From Albugo candida (taxonomy: Eukaryota > Oomycota > Peronosporomycetes > Albuginales > Albuginaceae), in NCBI GenBank assembly GCA_905220665.1, contig CAJNAR010000149.1, positions 186,001 to 250,000 of the forward strand: 64,000 bases of DNA. The letters are read 5' to 3'. Positions 33,401-43,934 of the stretch are shown here, in pieces; position 1 is the stretch's first letter, and each line of letters begins with the position of its first letter. Both the position numbers and the translations under genes were made by a program. A model generated the notes under the pieces. It searched no databases and was not told where the DNA came from. It was given only the letters and a program-made list of their open reading frames with translations.

Positions 33401-33656
33401 CGGAGGATACCCAACGGATCGTATCGCTGTTATCGGATGTGGTGGCGCATACACTCTTATCGCATGGTTGTGGGCAATTGTGTGGCACATTCCATTGGAT
33501 TTTATCAAATTTGCGTTGAATTATCTGATCAATAAGGGAGGAGACACATACACGCAAACTGCATTCAAATCGCGCATCAATGCTGGCCATCCGTCCATGC
33601 AACATTCCATCGTATCGAATCAGCAGCGTTCCATTCGCGCGAGTCGCACTGTCTGA
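30438..33656 (+). CDS. PMA1: Plasma-membrane H+-ATPase (P3A type)
   Basis: Intronless, 1072 aa. It pumps protons out of the cell using ATP and energises secondary uptake. Motifs: LTGES (190-194), phosphorylation site CSDKTGTLTLN with Asp346, MVTGDQ, TGDGVNDAPA (about 597) and AARAASDIVL. The C-terminal membrane half is normal (M5 NYAMYSIAMTVRIVFTFGI, M6 LLVVILAILNDGT, M7 VFIMSICFGLWLTLSTIV), but about 190 extra residues (roughly 742-932) lie between M7 and M8 (QVSISGQALIFVTRT) and contain several Cys (CVGCMRDQC). This loop faces the outside. An extracytoplasmic insert of this kind is known for oomycete proton pumps. The C-terminal tail is short and basic, without the plant 14-3-3 binding end. 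The first ATG gives a normal N-terminus. Confidence 0.95.
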   Translation: MAGGGNSSYISMATPNESKNYTNELGQVQWASIPLNAALDKLKTTREGLTSGEAQKRLAENGPNKLPEEKVNKWMLFLGFMWNPLSWSMEVASILSIVLLDYSDFALIMFLLLLNACIGYFEEVQAGDAVSALMGTLAPEAKVLRDGAMINVPADTLVCGDVIRVRLGDVIPADIKFLEGDPVKIDQSSLTGESLPITKSEGDEGYSGSVVKQGEIEAVVTSTGIHTFLGRAAEKMASVESQGRLQEVLSTVGNFCMVSIILWCIIELIAQMGGRHAENPCYLITDGCLGVANILVLIVGGIPVAMPTVLSVTLAIGSSALAKENAIVTRLTCIEEMASMEVLCSDKTGTLTLNQLSVDMDNLITYNEFSPADILKYGALAARIENNEAIDVVCFNTYPEHDSIKDTYKLLHYTPFDPTTKRTIAKLQDLRTGEIFRACKGAPQIVLDMDVNAHELRDVVNERIDEFASRGYRGLGVAVDRSGDVPVEECSWKLVGLMPLFDPPRHDTADTIKKAIALGVSVKMVTGDQRAIAIETCALLGMPTNIIDTSFFNQSPPPGVNLAQMIYNTDGFAQVYPEHKYEIVKCLQSLGLVVGMTGDGVNDAPALAQANIGIAVDDATDAARAASDIVLVSPGLSVIITAIRMSREIFLRMKNYAMYSIAMTVRIVFTFGILTVAWNWYFPTLLVVILAILNDGTILTISKDNVKPSPKPDSWKLKQVFIMSICFGLWLTLSTIVLFAVVYNSNGFESAGAENLCVGCMRDQCNEFFQQQYQTCTRFANASGCGEMDGDIIKTANLGAVGRFRSAAIARYWSTYETIYDKSQSQLFEDLSDVHLNDLPGDTKPSAREAYDQFTFQYTVGNSGRPYAGFNYKPFEAAQNGEGVEFIGNNLVPVTNQVSFCSYVWDFSNYNQTWTKDYNLIGPGVQRKEAVLRSLVYTQVSISGQALIFVTRTAGTNNWFFAERPSILLLIAFIFAQVVASVIGWVGFGGYPTDRIAVIGCGGAYTLIAWLWAIVWHIPLDFIKFALNYLINKGGDTYTQTAFKSRINAGHPSMQHSIVSNQQRSIRASRTV

Positions 33657-33776
33657 GTGCTTTGTGTACATCAATTTTTGGATCAGAGGTAATCCTTTTG
33701 TTCTCTCTGACGACAAGTTGTCGTTTGTCTTTTTGCATTTTTCATTTCGCTTCTTAGAACAGGTTAAAGTTTGTGA

Positions 33777-35234
33777 ATGAAAGTATTCTTTCTCCTTGTT
33801 ACGCTTTCAGTTTTACCTCCAATGTTTTCGTTGAAACAGCCAATCCGAACGCGATATTCTCATATACCTTCGCCTTATTGGCTGATGCCGGCAAAAAGTA
33901 GTGAAAAATCGCATTTTTCATATGGAAGAAAAAGGTATTTCGCTTTGTTTCTCTTTACATCGCAATCTCACTCTTTTAAAGATGCGACAGAGAAGCGTGG
34001 GATGTGGGATATGATCAAAAGCGGATATGATGAATTAGTGAGCAGTGTCATTCGTCCTATGCGCGCAGAGTATTGCATTAGCGATTTAGGACATCATCAA
34101 ATTATTATCGAGCAAACACGTGCCAATCGTATGGATCTAACGCTGCAAAACGCTGCAAATTTCGCTTTGGAATGTAGCTGGTGGCGACCACTAGCACGAT
34201 CTCAGGATACGCTTTGCCCATCCCCATGCATCGTCTTCCTTCACGGCAACAGCAGCTGTCGATTAGGCGCACTGGAAATCGTCACATATGCTATTCCCGC
34301 AGGTTTCTCGGTATTTGCATTAGATTTCGCAGGATCTGGAATGTCACAGGTTATTTCGTATTCGTTGTTGTCTAAAATGAGCTGACGATGAAAAGTAGGG
34401 AAAATATGTGTCGCTCGGATACCACGAGCAGCAAGATATCGCGACGGCCGTCCAGTACATTCGGAGCAATCAAAAAGACTGTAAGATTATATTATGGGGA
34501 CGGAGCATGGGCGCTGTGGCTTCACTTTTGTACGTTGAGAAAGATCCATCAATAAGTGTGTTAGTGCTGGACTCGCCTTTTTCATCACTTCCACAGCTAG
34601 CGCTTGAGCTTGTACAGGAAGGAAAACTTGGAGTACCCAAAATCCTCGTAAAATTTGTTATGCAAATGCTCCGACAAGATATCAAACGAAGGGCTAAATT
34701 CGATATTTTTAAACTCAAACCAATCGATCACATTCATCGGTATGTACCAATCCCTCGTCATTTCTTTATAGATTTCTTGACGGTTGTGATAGGTGTAGTA
34801 TCCCATCGTTCTTTCTAACAGGACTGCAAGATGAATTAGTGGGGTCTCATCACGCAAAGGCTTTGTTTCGACAGCATAACGGCCCAAAAGAATTGTTCAC
34901 ATTTCGAGGCGGTCATAACAGCCCTCGTCCTTTTGTTGGGTACTTTGAAGCGCTTCAATTTGTTCGTGTAATGGTGGGCTTACTTCCATTGGATTCCGAA
35001 ACAACGCGTGGGGGTCAGAGTCCCACACGCACAAAGGTGTTTCATAATCCATTACCTCCAGGAACTTATATCGAATCAGTGAATCAAATGACTGTGAGAG
35101 ACTTGAAGGCTGCGATCCAGCGTGCTGGATACGATGATATCACCTGTATTGAGAAGAAGGATATGGTGGATCTTGTCATACAGCTTTATTCCCGCTACCA
35201 ACAGTATGAAACCATTGAGCTTTCATCGTTTTGA
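33777..35234 (+). CDS. Alpha/beta hydrolase with C-terminal SAP-like tail
   Basis: Exons 33777-34349, 34399-34739, a proposed 11-nt microexon 34772-34782, and 34822-35234; about 445 aa. Catalytic features: oxyanion HGNSS, DFAGSGMS, nucleophile elbow WGRSMG, acid in LQDELV and His in GGHNSPRP, as in serine hydrolases of the BEM46/ABHD17-like kind. The last ~40 residues (MTVRDLKAAIQRAGYDDI then EKKDMVDLV) resemble SAP or ARMET-C helical modules. The join between exon 2 and the last exon is uncertain: a direct splice breaks the frame, while the microexon restores FLDGLQDELV but needs introns of only 32 and 39 nt. An ATG at 34002 (MWDMIKSGYDELV) is an alternative start; residues 1-20 from 33777 look like a signal peptide. 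The substrate is unknown. Confidence 0.7.
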
Positions 35235-35334
35235 ATGTGTGCGATAGCGTACGTACTTACAGACCGAACAACCGATACGTTCGTTACCCCTTTGATTGTC
35301 AAAGTACCAAGCGCCAAGTTTGATGTTGCGGGAT

Positions 35335-35928
35335 TCAGTGATTGCCAGTGAGCGATTGGGCTGCAAACATATCCGCGAGAGTGTGAAGCATGATGAGATG
35401 ACCGTGAGACGGCTCTAATTTATTCTGTTCCGAAATGAGCCGAGCCTGAAGTTGTGTACATTGAACATTACAGAAAGTCGAAATAGAGCGAGATGCTCGA
35501 GCTCCATTGGATGATTTCGAGTCTTTTTGTTCCTTTTGCATCACTGCAAGCGCTCGATGCAGTTTAGCTTGACCTAAAATAGCGGTCGAAATGTGTAACT
35601 TTGCTTTTGTGCTTTTTGTTTGGATGGGCGATTTGGTTGTTTTGCTCTGTGAAGCGACTCGTTGAACTAGATAAGAAGGCACTTTAATACAGCGCGCACG
35701 ATCGTCAAGCGATCTCTGATGTGGACTAGTTTTGTGTTCTCTCACATAAAGTGCTTTCCTCATTTGGGAACATTTTTCCTCTAATTTATCCGCGAAAGTA
35801 AACGATAAAGCTGCAATATCTTGTTCTTTCATATCCAAACTGTTTTCCTCGGAATCACCATGTTGCTCTTCCTCGCTGAGGCTCTCCCAATCACTATCAC
35901 CGTACCCGTGATCCGAATCCAACTGCAT
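35335..35928 (-). CDS. Uncharacterised acidic/basic protein
   Basis: A single frame of 197 aa from the first in-frame ATG (35928); the frame stays open further upstream but without ATG. The N-terminus is acidic (SDWESLSEEEQHGDSEEN), followed by a charged region and a basic middle (SKTTKSPIQTKSTKAKL). The C-terminus is helical and hydrophobic (LIMLHTLADMFAAQ). No domain is recognised. It is divergent from SMC4 with only 122 bp between start codons, so the two probably share a promoter. A short 5' exon ending near a CAG at 35926-35928 cannot be excluded. Confidence 0.6.
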   Translation of the reverse strand: MQLDSDHGYGDSDWESLSEEEQHGDSEENSLDMKEQDIAALSFTFADKLEEKCSQMRKALYVREHKTSPHQRSLDDRARCIKVPSYLVQRVASQSKTTKSPIQTKSTKAKLHISTAILGQAKLHRALAVMQKEQKDSKSSNGARASRSISTFCNVQCTQLQARLISEQNKLEPSHGHLIMLHTLADMFAAQSLTGNH

Positions 35929-36050
35929 ATGAAGCACAGAATTAGCGTCTACCACATCAAATAAAAATCATATTCAGCGAATCAAAACTTATCTTTTAAA
36001 CATCGCTATATCATCCAATCCTAAGATTCGTTGAAAAACCGCGAAAACGT
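35929..36050. promoter_or_regulatory. Short bidirectional promoter between the unknown gene and SMC4
   Basis: Only 122 bp separate the two divergent start codons. No motif was identified with confidence. Shared regulation is inferred from the distance alone. Confidence 0.4.
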
Positions 36051-39000
36051 ATGAATGACAAGCAAGATGAACACGTTGCCGACGTGGAAATGGAGCCAGA
36101 AACACCTCCAGAATGTCCTAGTCCGTCCAATGTCCCTCTCTCTTCTTCCAAACGTCTAATTATCACGAGAATGCAGCTAGAAAACTTTAAATCGTACGCT
36201 GGATCCATTGAAATCGGTCCATTTCACAACAATTTCAGTGCTGTTGTGGGTCCAAATGGAAGCGGAAAATCCAACGTGATTGACGCTCTCCTCTTTGTCT
36301 TTGGCAAACGCGCATCCAAACTCCGCCTAAAGAAAATATCGGAATTGATTCATCGCTCGGAGCAGTTTCCCAACTTGGAGACCGCCAGCGTTAGCGTCTA
36401 TTTCCATGAGATCATCGAGCGTGACGCAAATGAATCGGATGAAAGCGCCGAAATCATTCCGAATTCCGAATTTTATGTCACACGAACAGCTTCACGCAAT
36501 TGCAACAGTAAATACTTTGTGGACGGCGCACTTAGTTCATACACAAAAGTGACCAATCTCTTAAGGGAAAAAGGAATCGATCTCGATCACAACCGTTTTC
36601 TGATACTCCAAGGCGAAGTCGAGCAGATCGCTATGATGAAGAGCAAAGGAAACGTATCCACTAGCTCAAGTTCGGGTGGTACCTCCAATAACGCTTCGGA
36701 GGAAGGATTGCTGGAATACCTTGAGGATATCATTGGAAGTAATAAATATATTCATCCAATCGAAGAAGCGTGGGAAGTACTGGAAAAGCTGAATGATAGA
36801 CGGAGTCAGAAACTCAATCGTGTTCGAGTGAGTGAGCTGGAGAAAGAGCATTTAAAGGGTCCTCGAACCGAAGCACTTGCATATTTGAGAAAGGAAAGAG
36901 AACTCTACGCAAAAGAAAACATTTTGTATCAATTGTACATTCACAGCACTGCAGTAAAGCGCGTCGACTGTGAGAAAACAATGGAAGAAACACAAACCAA
37001 ATTCAAAGCACAAGAAGAATCCATTCATTCGTTACGAAAAGATCTGGAGAAAGTTGAAGAAAAGTATCAAAGTGAGAAGAATGAATGCGATCTGATTGTG
37101 ACACAATTGGATGATATAAAAACAAAATTTGCGAATTTGGAGAAAGAGGATGTTGTGCTTCGTGAAGAGCTCAAGTGCAGTAAGGAGAAGATGAACGATT
37201 TACAGAAAAGTGAGAAGAAGGAAATCAAGTTGTTGGCAGATTTGACGGAGAAACACAAGAAACAAGAAGAGCAGATTCCATTAACTGAGAATGAGCTGGA
37301 AGTGCTTCAATCAAAGTTGAAGAAAGAGGAAGGCAAAGTCGAAAAGCTGATGGAAGTTCACAAGAATGAAACGAATGAGTTGCGTCATCGTATGGAAGAA
37401 CTCCAGCATCAGATGGAGCCTCTTCAGACCAAAACCAATCAGCTGCGATCAGTGATCGATACGACAGCAACAGAGATTCAATTGATTCAACAACCGCTTG
37501 AACGAGCTCAGAAAGCGCTCGAAACCAATGTGACTGCGATGAATGTGGCAGAGGAAAATGCTACCCGTTATCAATCGAGCCAAAAATCGATGCGAAAGCG
37601 CGAATCGGAGCTACAGAAATGCATCGAAGAAGCCAAAGATGATTTGCATCGCTTCCAAAAACAGGAAGAGGAACTCTACCATGAATATCGCATTGCCAGG
37701 AGCAAAGCAGAAGAGATTGGAAATGCTATGTCTTCCCGTTCTTCTCGAAATCGCATGCTGACTGCTCTATTGGATGCTTCCAAACCTGGCAAACCGCTTG
37801 CTGATGCTGGGTTACTTGGCAGATTGGGCGATCTAGGGGCTATTGACTCCAAGTATGATGTTGCTGTTTCGACCGCATGTAGCGCTCTTAATAACATGGT
37901 CGTGGAAACCACGCGAGGAGCTCAACAATGTGTCGACTATCTCCGACGTAACAATCTTGGACGAGCAACCTTTATCATCCTTCAACAGCTTGAATACATG
38001 CATCGTCAGAGTCTGCGGGCGTTTCAAGAACCAAAAAGCACCCCTAAAGTTTCTCGATTGTTTGATCTCGTACGCTTCCAAGAGGAAAAGTATCGAGTTG
38101 CTTTTTACTTTGCTCTGCGGGACACCTTGGTTGCTTCCGACTTGGATCAGGCTACCTCAATCGCGTATCAAGGCAAACAATGTCGATATCGAGTTGTGAC
38201 ATTAGATGGGCAACTGGTTGAACTCTCTGGAGCCATGTCGGGAGGTGGTAATCGTGCGCGAAGCGGTGGAATGTCCAGTTCTTTGCCATTATCGAATGCA
38301 AGCCAAGAGGAATGCAATCAACTGGAGAGAAATGCGGCAGCGGCTCACGAGCGTCTTTGTAAACTCCGGGATGATAAGGCAGCTTTAGAACACTCCCTGG
38401 ATCAATGGTGCCAAGAGCTTGAAAATATACAAAATGAGATTCCCAAAGTAACATTGAGTCTTCAAGCAGTGGAAAAGCAGATACAAGATTTCAAGCATCA
38501 GAAAGTTACGCTGGAAAAAGAGCTCGAACGCGTTACTTCCAGCCAAAAAAATGTAAAGAAAAGCGTCAAGGATCTGGAGACGAAAAAAACAAGCAAAATT
38601 GAAGCTTTGAGAGAAGTACAGGAGCAAATAAGAGTGCATGAAGACCAAGTTGATGATATTAAAGAACAGATACTACAAATTGGAGGTGTGAAAGCACAAC
38701 AAGCGCATGTGAAAGTTAAAGAAATGACTGACAAAATAGACGCCAAAGTGAGTCAACTCACAAAACTTCGTGTAGAATCAAAGAGCGGAGGCAAACACTG
38801 TGAGAAATTGCGACTGTCTTTGGAGAAGCAGCGTTCGGATCAAAGTGAACTAACGCTAAAAATGGAGCAATTACGGGAACGATGCGCGCAAGTTGAAGAA
38901 ATAGGAGTGAAGATCGTTGAAGAAAAGGAAAAATTGCAACTTCAAGTGGAAGAAAAGCAGAATGTATGTCGTAAAACTGAACGTAATGTGTCAAAAATGC

Positions 39001-40145
39001 AAAAACAAGTTGAGAAATTGACAAATTCGGAAATCGATCTGCAGAATGAATTGGATAACACGCGGCAAACGTTGGAAGAGCATGTTAGACAGGAGAAATA
39101 CTGGAAATCCAAGTTGGCATCTGTCCAAGCAACATTCATTCTGGAACAAGAACAGTACGCAAACGTTTTTGATGGGAATGATGATCCTGCAGGCAATGAA
39201 GTGCTCGCGAAAAAGGTGACAAAATGTCTAAAACGTCAAGAACGCAAGTCGGAAACGGACTCCGATGAAGAAACTGAAGAATTAAAGGAAACAAGCGTAC
39301 TTCAACTTCCTATTTTAACCGCGCATGAATTGGCCTCATTCACTCAGGAAGAACTTCAGTTTGATATGGCTTTGTTGACGCAACAACGGGATGCGCTGAA
39401 GGAAAATGTGAATATGCAAGCCTTGATCGAATATCAGGAAAAGGTTCAAGAGCTTCAAACGCGTACATCCGAACTTGAAGAAGCTACTTCAAATCGTGAT
39501 GAAAAACGTCTTGAATTGGAAAGACTACAGCGCAAGCGTCTGGATGATTTCATGAAGGGGTTTGGGGTGATCACGCTCAAGTTGAAAGAAATGTATCAAA
39601 TGATTACATTAGGCGGCGATGCGGAGCTGGAATTGGTGGACTCGTTGGATCCATTTTCAGAAGGTGTTGTATTTAGTGTGCGGCCTTTTAAAAAGAGCTG
39701 GAAACCGATATCGAATCTTTCGGGAGGAGAGAAGACATTGGCGTCCTTGGCGTTAGTGTTTGCGTTGCATCATTACAAGCCCACACCGCTGTACGTGATG
39801 GATGAAATCGATGCTGCATTGGATTATCGGAATGTGTCTATCGTTGGGAATTACATCAAAGAACGTACACGAAACGCGCAGTTTATCATCATCTCTCTGC
39901 GAAATAATATGTTTGAATTAGCAGATCGACTGGTTGGCATTTACAAAACAGATAACACGACAAAAACCGTCACTATCAATCCAAAAGCGTACCAACAGCC
40001 TTTGTCGCCGACGGAATCAAATGAGATGGAAAGTCAAAACAAGGAAGAAAATGGAAGAAAGGATGGCGACAAAGTGAAGCGTCAAAGAACGCGCTCAAAT
40101 AAGTCGGATACAACTATTGCGTTAGGCGATCGGACCAATCGATAA
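36051..40145 (+). CDS. SMC4: Condensin subunit SMC4
   Basis: Intronless, 1364 aa. SMC4 pairs with SMC2 in condensin to compact mitotic chromosomes. Walker A GPNGSGKS is at 67-74 in the N-terminal head. Long coiled coils span about 250-560 and 760-1140, and the hinge (about 580-760) includes DAGLLGRLGDLG and ALNNMVVETT. The C-terminal head has signature NLSGGEKTLASLALVFALH (about 1222) and Walker B PLYVMDEIDAALD. The N-terminal extension with EMEPETPPECPSP and the head sequence FGKRASKLRLKKISELIH favour SMC4 over other SMC proteins. The last ~50 residues are charged and disordered. Confidence 0.95.
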   Translation: MNDKQDEHVADVEMEPETPPECPSPSNVPLSSSKRLIITRMQLENFKSYAGSIEIGPFHNNFSAVVGPNGSGKSNVIDALLFVFGKRASKLRLKKISELIHRSEQFPNLETASVSVYFHEIIERDANESDESAEIIPNSEFYVTRTASRNCNSKYFVDGALSSYTKVTNLLREKGIDLDHNRFLILQGEVEQIAMMKSKGNVSTSSSSGGTSNNASEEGLLEYLEDIIGSNKYIHPIEEAWEVLEKLNDRRSQKLNRVRVSELEKEHLKGPRTEALAYLRKERELYAKENILYQLYIHSTAVKRVDCEKTMEETQTKFKAQEESIHSLRKDLEKVEEKYQSEKNECDLIVTQLDDIKTKFANLEKEDVVLREELKCSKEKMNDLQKSEKKEIKLLADLTEKHKKQEEQIPLTENELEVLQSKLKKEEGKVEKLMEVHKNETNELRHRMEELQHQMEPLQTKTNQLRSVIDTTATEIQLIQQPLERAQKALETNVTAMNVAEENATRYQSSQKSMRKRESELQKCIEEAKDDLHRFQKQEEELYHEYRIARSKAEEIGNAMSSRSSRNRMLTALLDASKPGKPLADAGLLGRLGDLGAIDSKYDVAVSTACSALNNMVVETTRGAQQCVDYLRRNNLGRATFIILQQLEYMHRQSLRAFQEPKSTPKVSRLFDLVRFQEEKYRVAFYFALRDTLVASDLDQATSIAYQGKQCRYRVVTLDGQLVELSGAMSGGGNRARSGGMSSSLPLSNASQEECNQLERNAAAAHERLCKLRDDKAALEHSLDQWCQELENIQNEIPKVTLSLQAVEKQIQDFKHQKVTLEKELERVTSSQKNVKKSVKDLETKKTSKIEALREVQEQIRVHEDQVDDIKEQILQIGGVKAQQAHVKVKEMTDKIDAKVSQLTKLRVESKSGGKHCEKLRLSLEKQRSDQSELTLKMEQLRERCAQVEEIGVKIVEEKEKLQLQVEEKQNVCRKTERNVSKMQKQVEKLTNSEIDLQNELDNTRQTLEEHVRQEKYWKSKLASVQATFILEQEQYANVFDGNDDPAGNEVLAKKVTKCLKRQERKSETDSDEETEELKETSVLQLPILTAHELASFTQEELQFDMALLTQQRDALKENVNMQALIEYQEKVQELQTRTSELEEATSNRDEKRLELERLQRKRLDDFMKGFGVITLKLKEMYQMITLGGDAELELVDSLDPFSEGVVFSVRPFKKSWKPISNLSGGEKTLASLALVFALHHYKPTPLYVMDEIDAALDYRNVSIVGNYIKERTRNAQFIIISLRNNMFELADRLVGIYKTDNTTKTVTINPKAYQQPLSPTESNEMESQNKEENGRKDGDKVKRQRTRSNKSDTTIALGDRTNR

Positions 40146-40843
40146 AAAGCTTGAAAAGCACGGTTAAGTAAATTACGTGCATGTGTGTCCCAAATATGTG
40201 GAATCCATGTCGCGATACAGCATATTTCATATCAAATCGAACCTAACATCGTTCTAGATGGTGTGGTGATAGATAAGGTACGCCTTCGAAGGTCTGATTC
40301 CTTCCTTTGTAACCCCACCCGCATGAGCTGTTTCAGCGATAGTTTTTTTCAAACTGTTTCGCTGCAGCTGCATAGATTTGCAGGAAGGCGACGGGCAATA
40401 ACGATCGCAACTCTCTAGGTCCTAGAGCATTTTGGTACAATTCGAAAAGAGTTTGGTTCCATGGTTTCAATACCCCTAACCTCTAGCGTTTCGCAGATAG
40501 AAAGTGTCCTTCCAAACATAATTATGTAATAAGTATCATGGAGTTACTCTCACAAGATTCCGATTCGTGATATTTCGCAAAGAAAGGACAAAGCTTGTTC
40601 GGGCTAATAACCCTTTCCCACTTCTACTAGAATCGTGTGACACAGTTACATCCAGGTAGTGACAATTGTGTAAAATTGGGTAGTGTGATTGCGGTATCAC
40701 AACAATCGTATGGAGTCGTTCATTCACATATTTCTTTTCGATCTCCATCAGACGTGTGCTGTACAACCGGATAGACATTTGTTTTTTTCTGTACACTACA
40801 AGAACCACATCTCTAGAACATCAAAGAGGTGCTAACGCAAAAT
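40146..40843. other. Intergenic between SMC4 and OGT
   Basis: No supported gene. Contains the 3' UTR of SMC4 and the promoter of OGT. Short frames on both strands lack domains or ATG starts. Confidence 0.35.
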
Positions 40844-43800
40844 ATGACGCTATCAACATATCAACATCAATTTGTGCCACGTACAAAACGAATACATTAC
40901 TTTCCAACTTCCGCTGCTTTATCACCCAATATCACGATGCAAGAGGACAACATATTACAAACACTATCGCCATCTCACAATCTTACACTGCAATCGTACA
41001 ATGATCCAATCGTTAATGAAGAAATACCAGAAGTCAACGTAGCAGCATTTTCAGGTACGCTCAACAACAAAGTATGTAAAACGTATCCTGATCTCAACTG
41101 TAGATATCCTTAATTCGGCACATCAACACTACATGAACGGGTATTATCAAGAAACAGTTTCTTTATGCGAGTATCTGTACGAGGTGGACATGTACCACAC
41201 AAACAATTTGCTGCTGCTAGGCGCGGCACATTTTCAATCGGGTAATTTTGCAGAAAGTATTTATTACAATCAACAATGCATTCGATTGGATCCACATTTC
41301 GCGGAAGCGTATGGTAATCTCGGAAACGCACTTAAAGAAACGGGTGATATATTGGGCGCAATTCATTTCTACGTGAAAGCAATTCAACTTCATCCTCGTT
41401 TTAGTGATGCTTACAATAATCTCGCCGTATCGTACATGCAAATTGGCCAATGGCAGCAAGCAATCGAAACGTATAAAACAGCCTTGACTTTGGATCCTTC
41501 TTTGGTGGACGCCCACAGCAATCTAGGCAATCTATACAAGGCACAAGGAATGTACGAAGATGCGAAAAGCTGCTTTAGAGAAGCCATCCGAGTGAAACCG
41601 ACATTTGCAATCGCATGGAGCAGTCTTGCCGGCGTATATCAGCACAGCGGTGAACTGGATGCAGCTATTATCCATTACCAGGAAGCTATTCGCCTCGCAC
41701 CAGATTTTGTGGACGCATACACAAATCTAGGCAACGCCTTACGTGAAAGCGGTCGACTCCAAGATGCCATTAATGTGTACAAGAAAGCAATTGAGATCCG
41801 CCCAAACTTTGCAACTGCTCACGGAAACCTCGCCAGTGCGTATTACGACTCGGGTCAAATGGACCTGGCAATCCTAACCTTCCGCCAAGCGATCCACCTC
41901 GAACCTAATTTTCCGGACGCATACAATAATCTAGGCAATGCCCTTCGCGAAATGGGACAACTCGATCAATCGATTCTCTGCTACCGGACCGCTTTACGGC
42001 TCAAAGCTGACCATCCTCACGCGTACAACAACTTGGGCAATGCCCTCAAAGACAAAGGAATGATTAAAGAGGCTATTCATTGCTATTCGACGGCGGCCCG
42101 GCTAATGCCTCATTTGGCTGCTGCTTATAGCAATCTTGGAAGCGTGCTCAAGGAACAAGGCAAACTGGAACAAGCACTGGCTCACTACCAACAAGCTATA
42201 CACATTGACCCGCGATTCGCCGATGCTTTCAGCAATATGGGGAATGTATTCAAAGATATGAATCGCTTGGAAGACTCGATACAATGTTACAGCACAGCGA
42301 TTCGATTGAAACCCGAGTTTACAGACGCATACAGTAATTTGGCGAGTGCGTACAAAGACGGAGGCCAATTGAAAGAAGCGATCGCGTGTTATCGCAAAGC
42401 TCTTTCCTTACGTCCGAATTTTCCCGATGCATTTGCCAATTACTTCCATTCAATGGTTTTCATTTGCGATTGGGAAACGCGAGAGAAAGATTTCAGAAAA
42501 CTGGTTGGATTTTTAGACACACAATTACGCAAAAAAAATGTATTACCATCCGTTCAGCCATTTCATGCGCTCGTGTACCCGCTTTCCATGCAATGTTTTC
42601 TGGAAATCGCAAAACGGTATGCATCACGAGCCAAACTGAACGTCCAACTTGTGGATTTCAAAGTCCAACAGTACCCTTCCAAACTCGCAAATGAACGACT
42701 TCGTATCGGTTATGTGTCTTCGGATTTGGGAAATCATCCGTTAGCTCATTTGATGCAAAGTGTGTTCGGAATGCATCGACGCTCCCATTTTGAGATATTC
42801 TGTTATTCAACCACACCAAATGATCATTCCTGCTGGCGGAAGAAAATATCAAATGAAGTGGAGCATTTCATCGATATCAGTGGCATAAGCAATGGCGACG
42901 CCGCTGAACGCATTGTGCGCGATGGAATTCACATTTTGGTCAATTTGAACGGATACACCAAAGGAGCCCGAAACGAGATATTCGCACTTGGACCGGCGCC
43001 CGTGCAGGTGAGTTACATGGGATTCTGCGGAACACTGGGCGCCGATTACATTCAGTATATGGTGGGCGATAAAGTGGTCGTTCCACCTGAGAATCGAAAG
43101 TATTTCAGTGAGAAAATCATCTCAATGCCTCACTCGTATTTCGTGAACGATCACAAACAATCGGCAGCCGAAGTTTTGGATGTGACAAAGTGTCCCCAAC
43201 GCTCCCATTACGGCGTCCCGTACGATAAATTCGTATTCTGTAATTTCAATCAAGTGTACAAAATCGATCCCGAGACATTTTCGACGTGGATGAATGTGCT
43301 GAAACGCGTTCCCAATTCGATTTTATGGCTTTTAAGGTTCCCTCCGGTCGCAGAAGCGAATATCCGCGCACAGGCTCGAGAACGTGGTGTTCCCGATGAA
43401 CGTTTACAATTCACAGATGTCGCCAAGAAAGAAGAGCATTTGAAACGTGGACACCTCGCGGATCTGTTTCTAGACACACCGGAATGCAATGCACACACAA
43501 CCGGATGTGATATTTTATGGGGCGGAACTCCAATGATCACACTTGCAAAAGATCGTATGGCCACACGTGTTGCATCGAGTCTTCTTCGAGCTGCGCATTT
43601 GGACGAAATGATCACATATTCACTCAAAGAGTACGAGGAATTGGCTGTCGCATTAGCAACCGATTCGAAGCGATGGAAAGCGATCAAACAGAAACTCGAA
43701 TGCAATCGTACAACGTGTCCATTATTCGATACACAGCGATGGGTACGGAATCTTGAAACGGGTTTACAGCTTGCGTGGAAACGTCACGAATGCGGCCAGG

Positions 43801-43883
43801 ATCCCCAGCATATTGATGTCCCCGATGTGTACGAATCGGACGATGGAGACCCAAGTCAGTCGATCGGAACGTTTGGCCATTGA
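40844..43883 (+). CDS. OGT: O-GlcNAc transferase (GT41)
   Basis: Two exons, 40844-41054 and 41104-43883, about 996 aa; the 49-nt intron joins AAFS to DILNSAHQHY. The enzyme adds GlcNAc (or fucose in SPINDLY) to Ser/Thr of nuclear and cytosolic proteins. Residues about 75-520 form 12-13 tandem 34-residue TPRs with the OGT asparagine ladder (AYNNLGNAL-type repeats). The catalytic half begins at RLRIGYVSSDLGNHPLAHLMQ and continues with NLNGYTKGARNEIFALGPAPVQVSYMGFCGTLG (given here as landmarks in pieces), and HTTGCDILWGGTPMITL. The HPLAHLMQ motif and GFCGTLGADY favour SECRET AGENT-type OGT over SPINDLY. It converges with the next gene; the stop codons are only about 50 bp apart. Confidence 0.93.
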
Positions 43884-43934
43884 ACGTATTCGAAGACGTT
43901 CAGTTGTCGTAATACGGCAATACAAATGTTTTTA

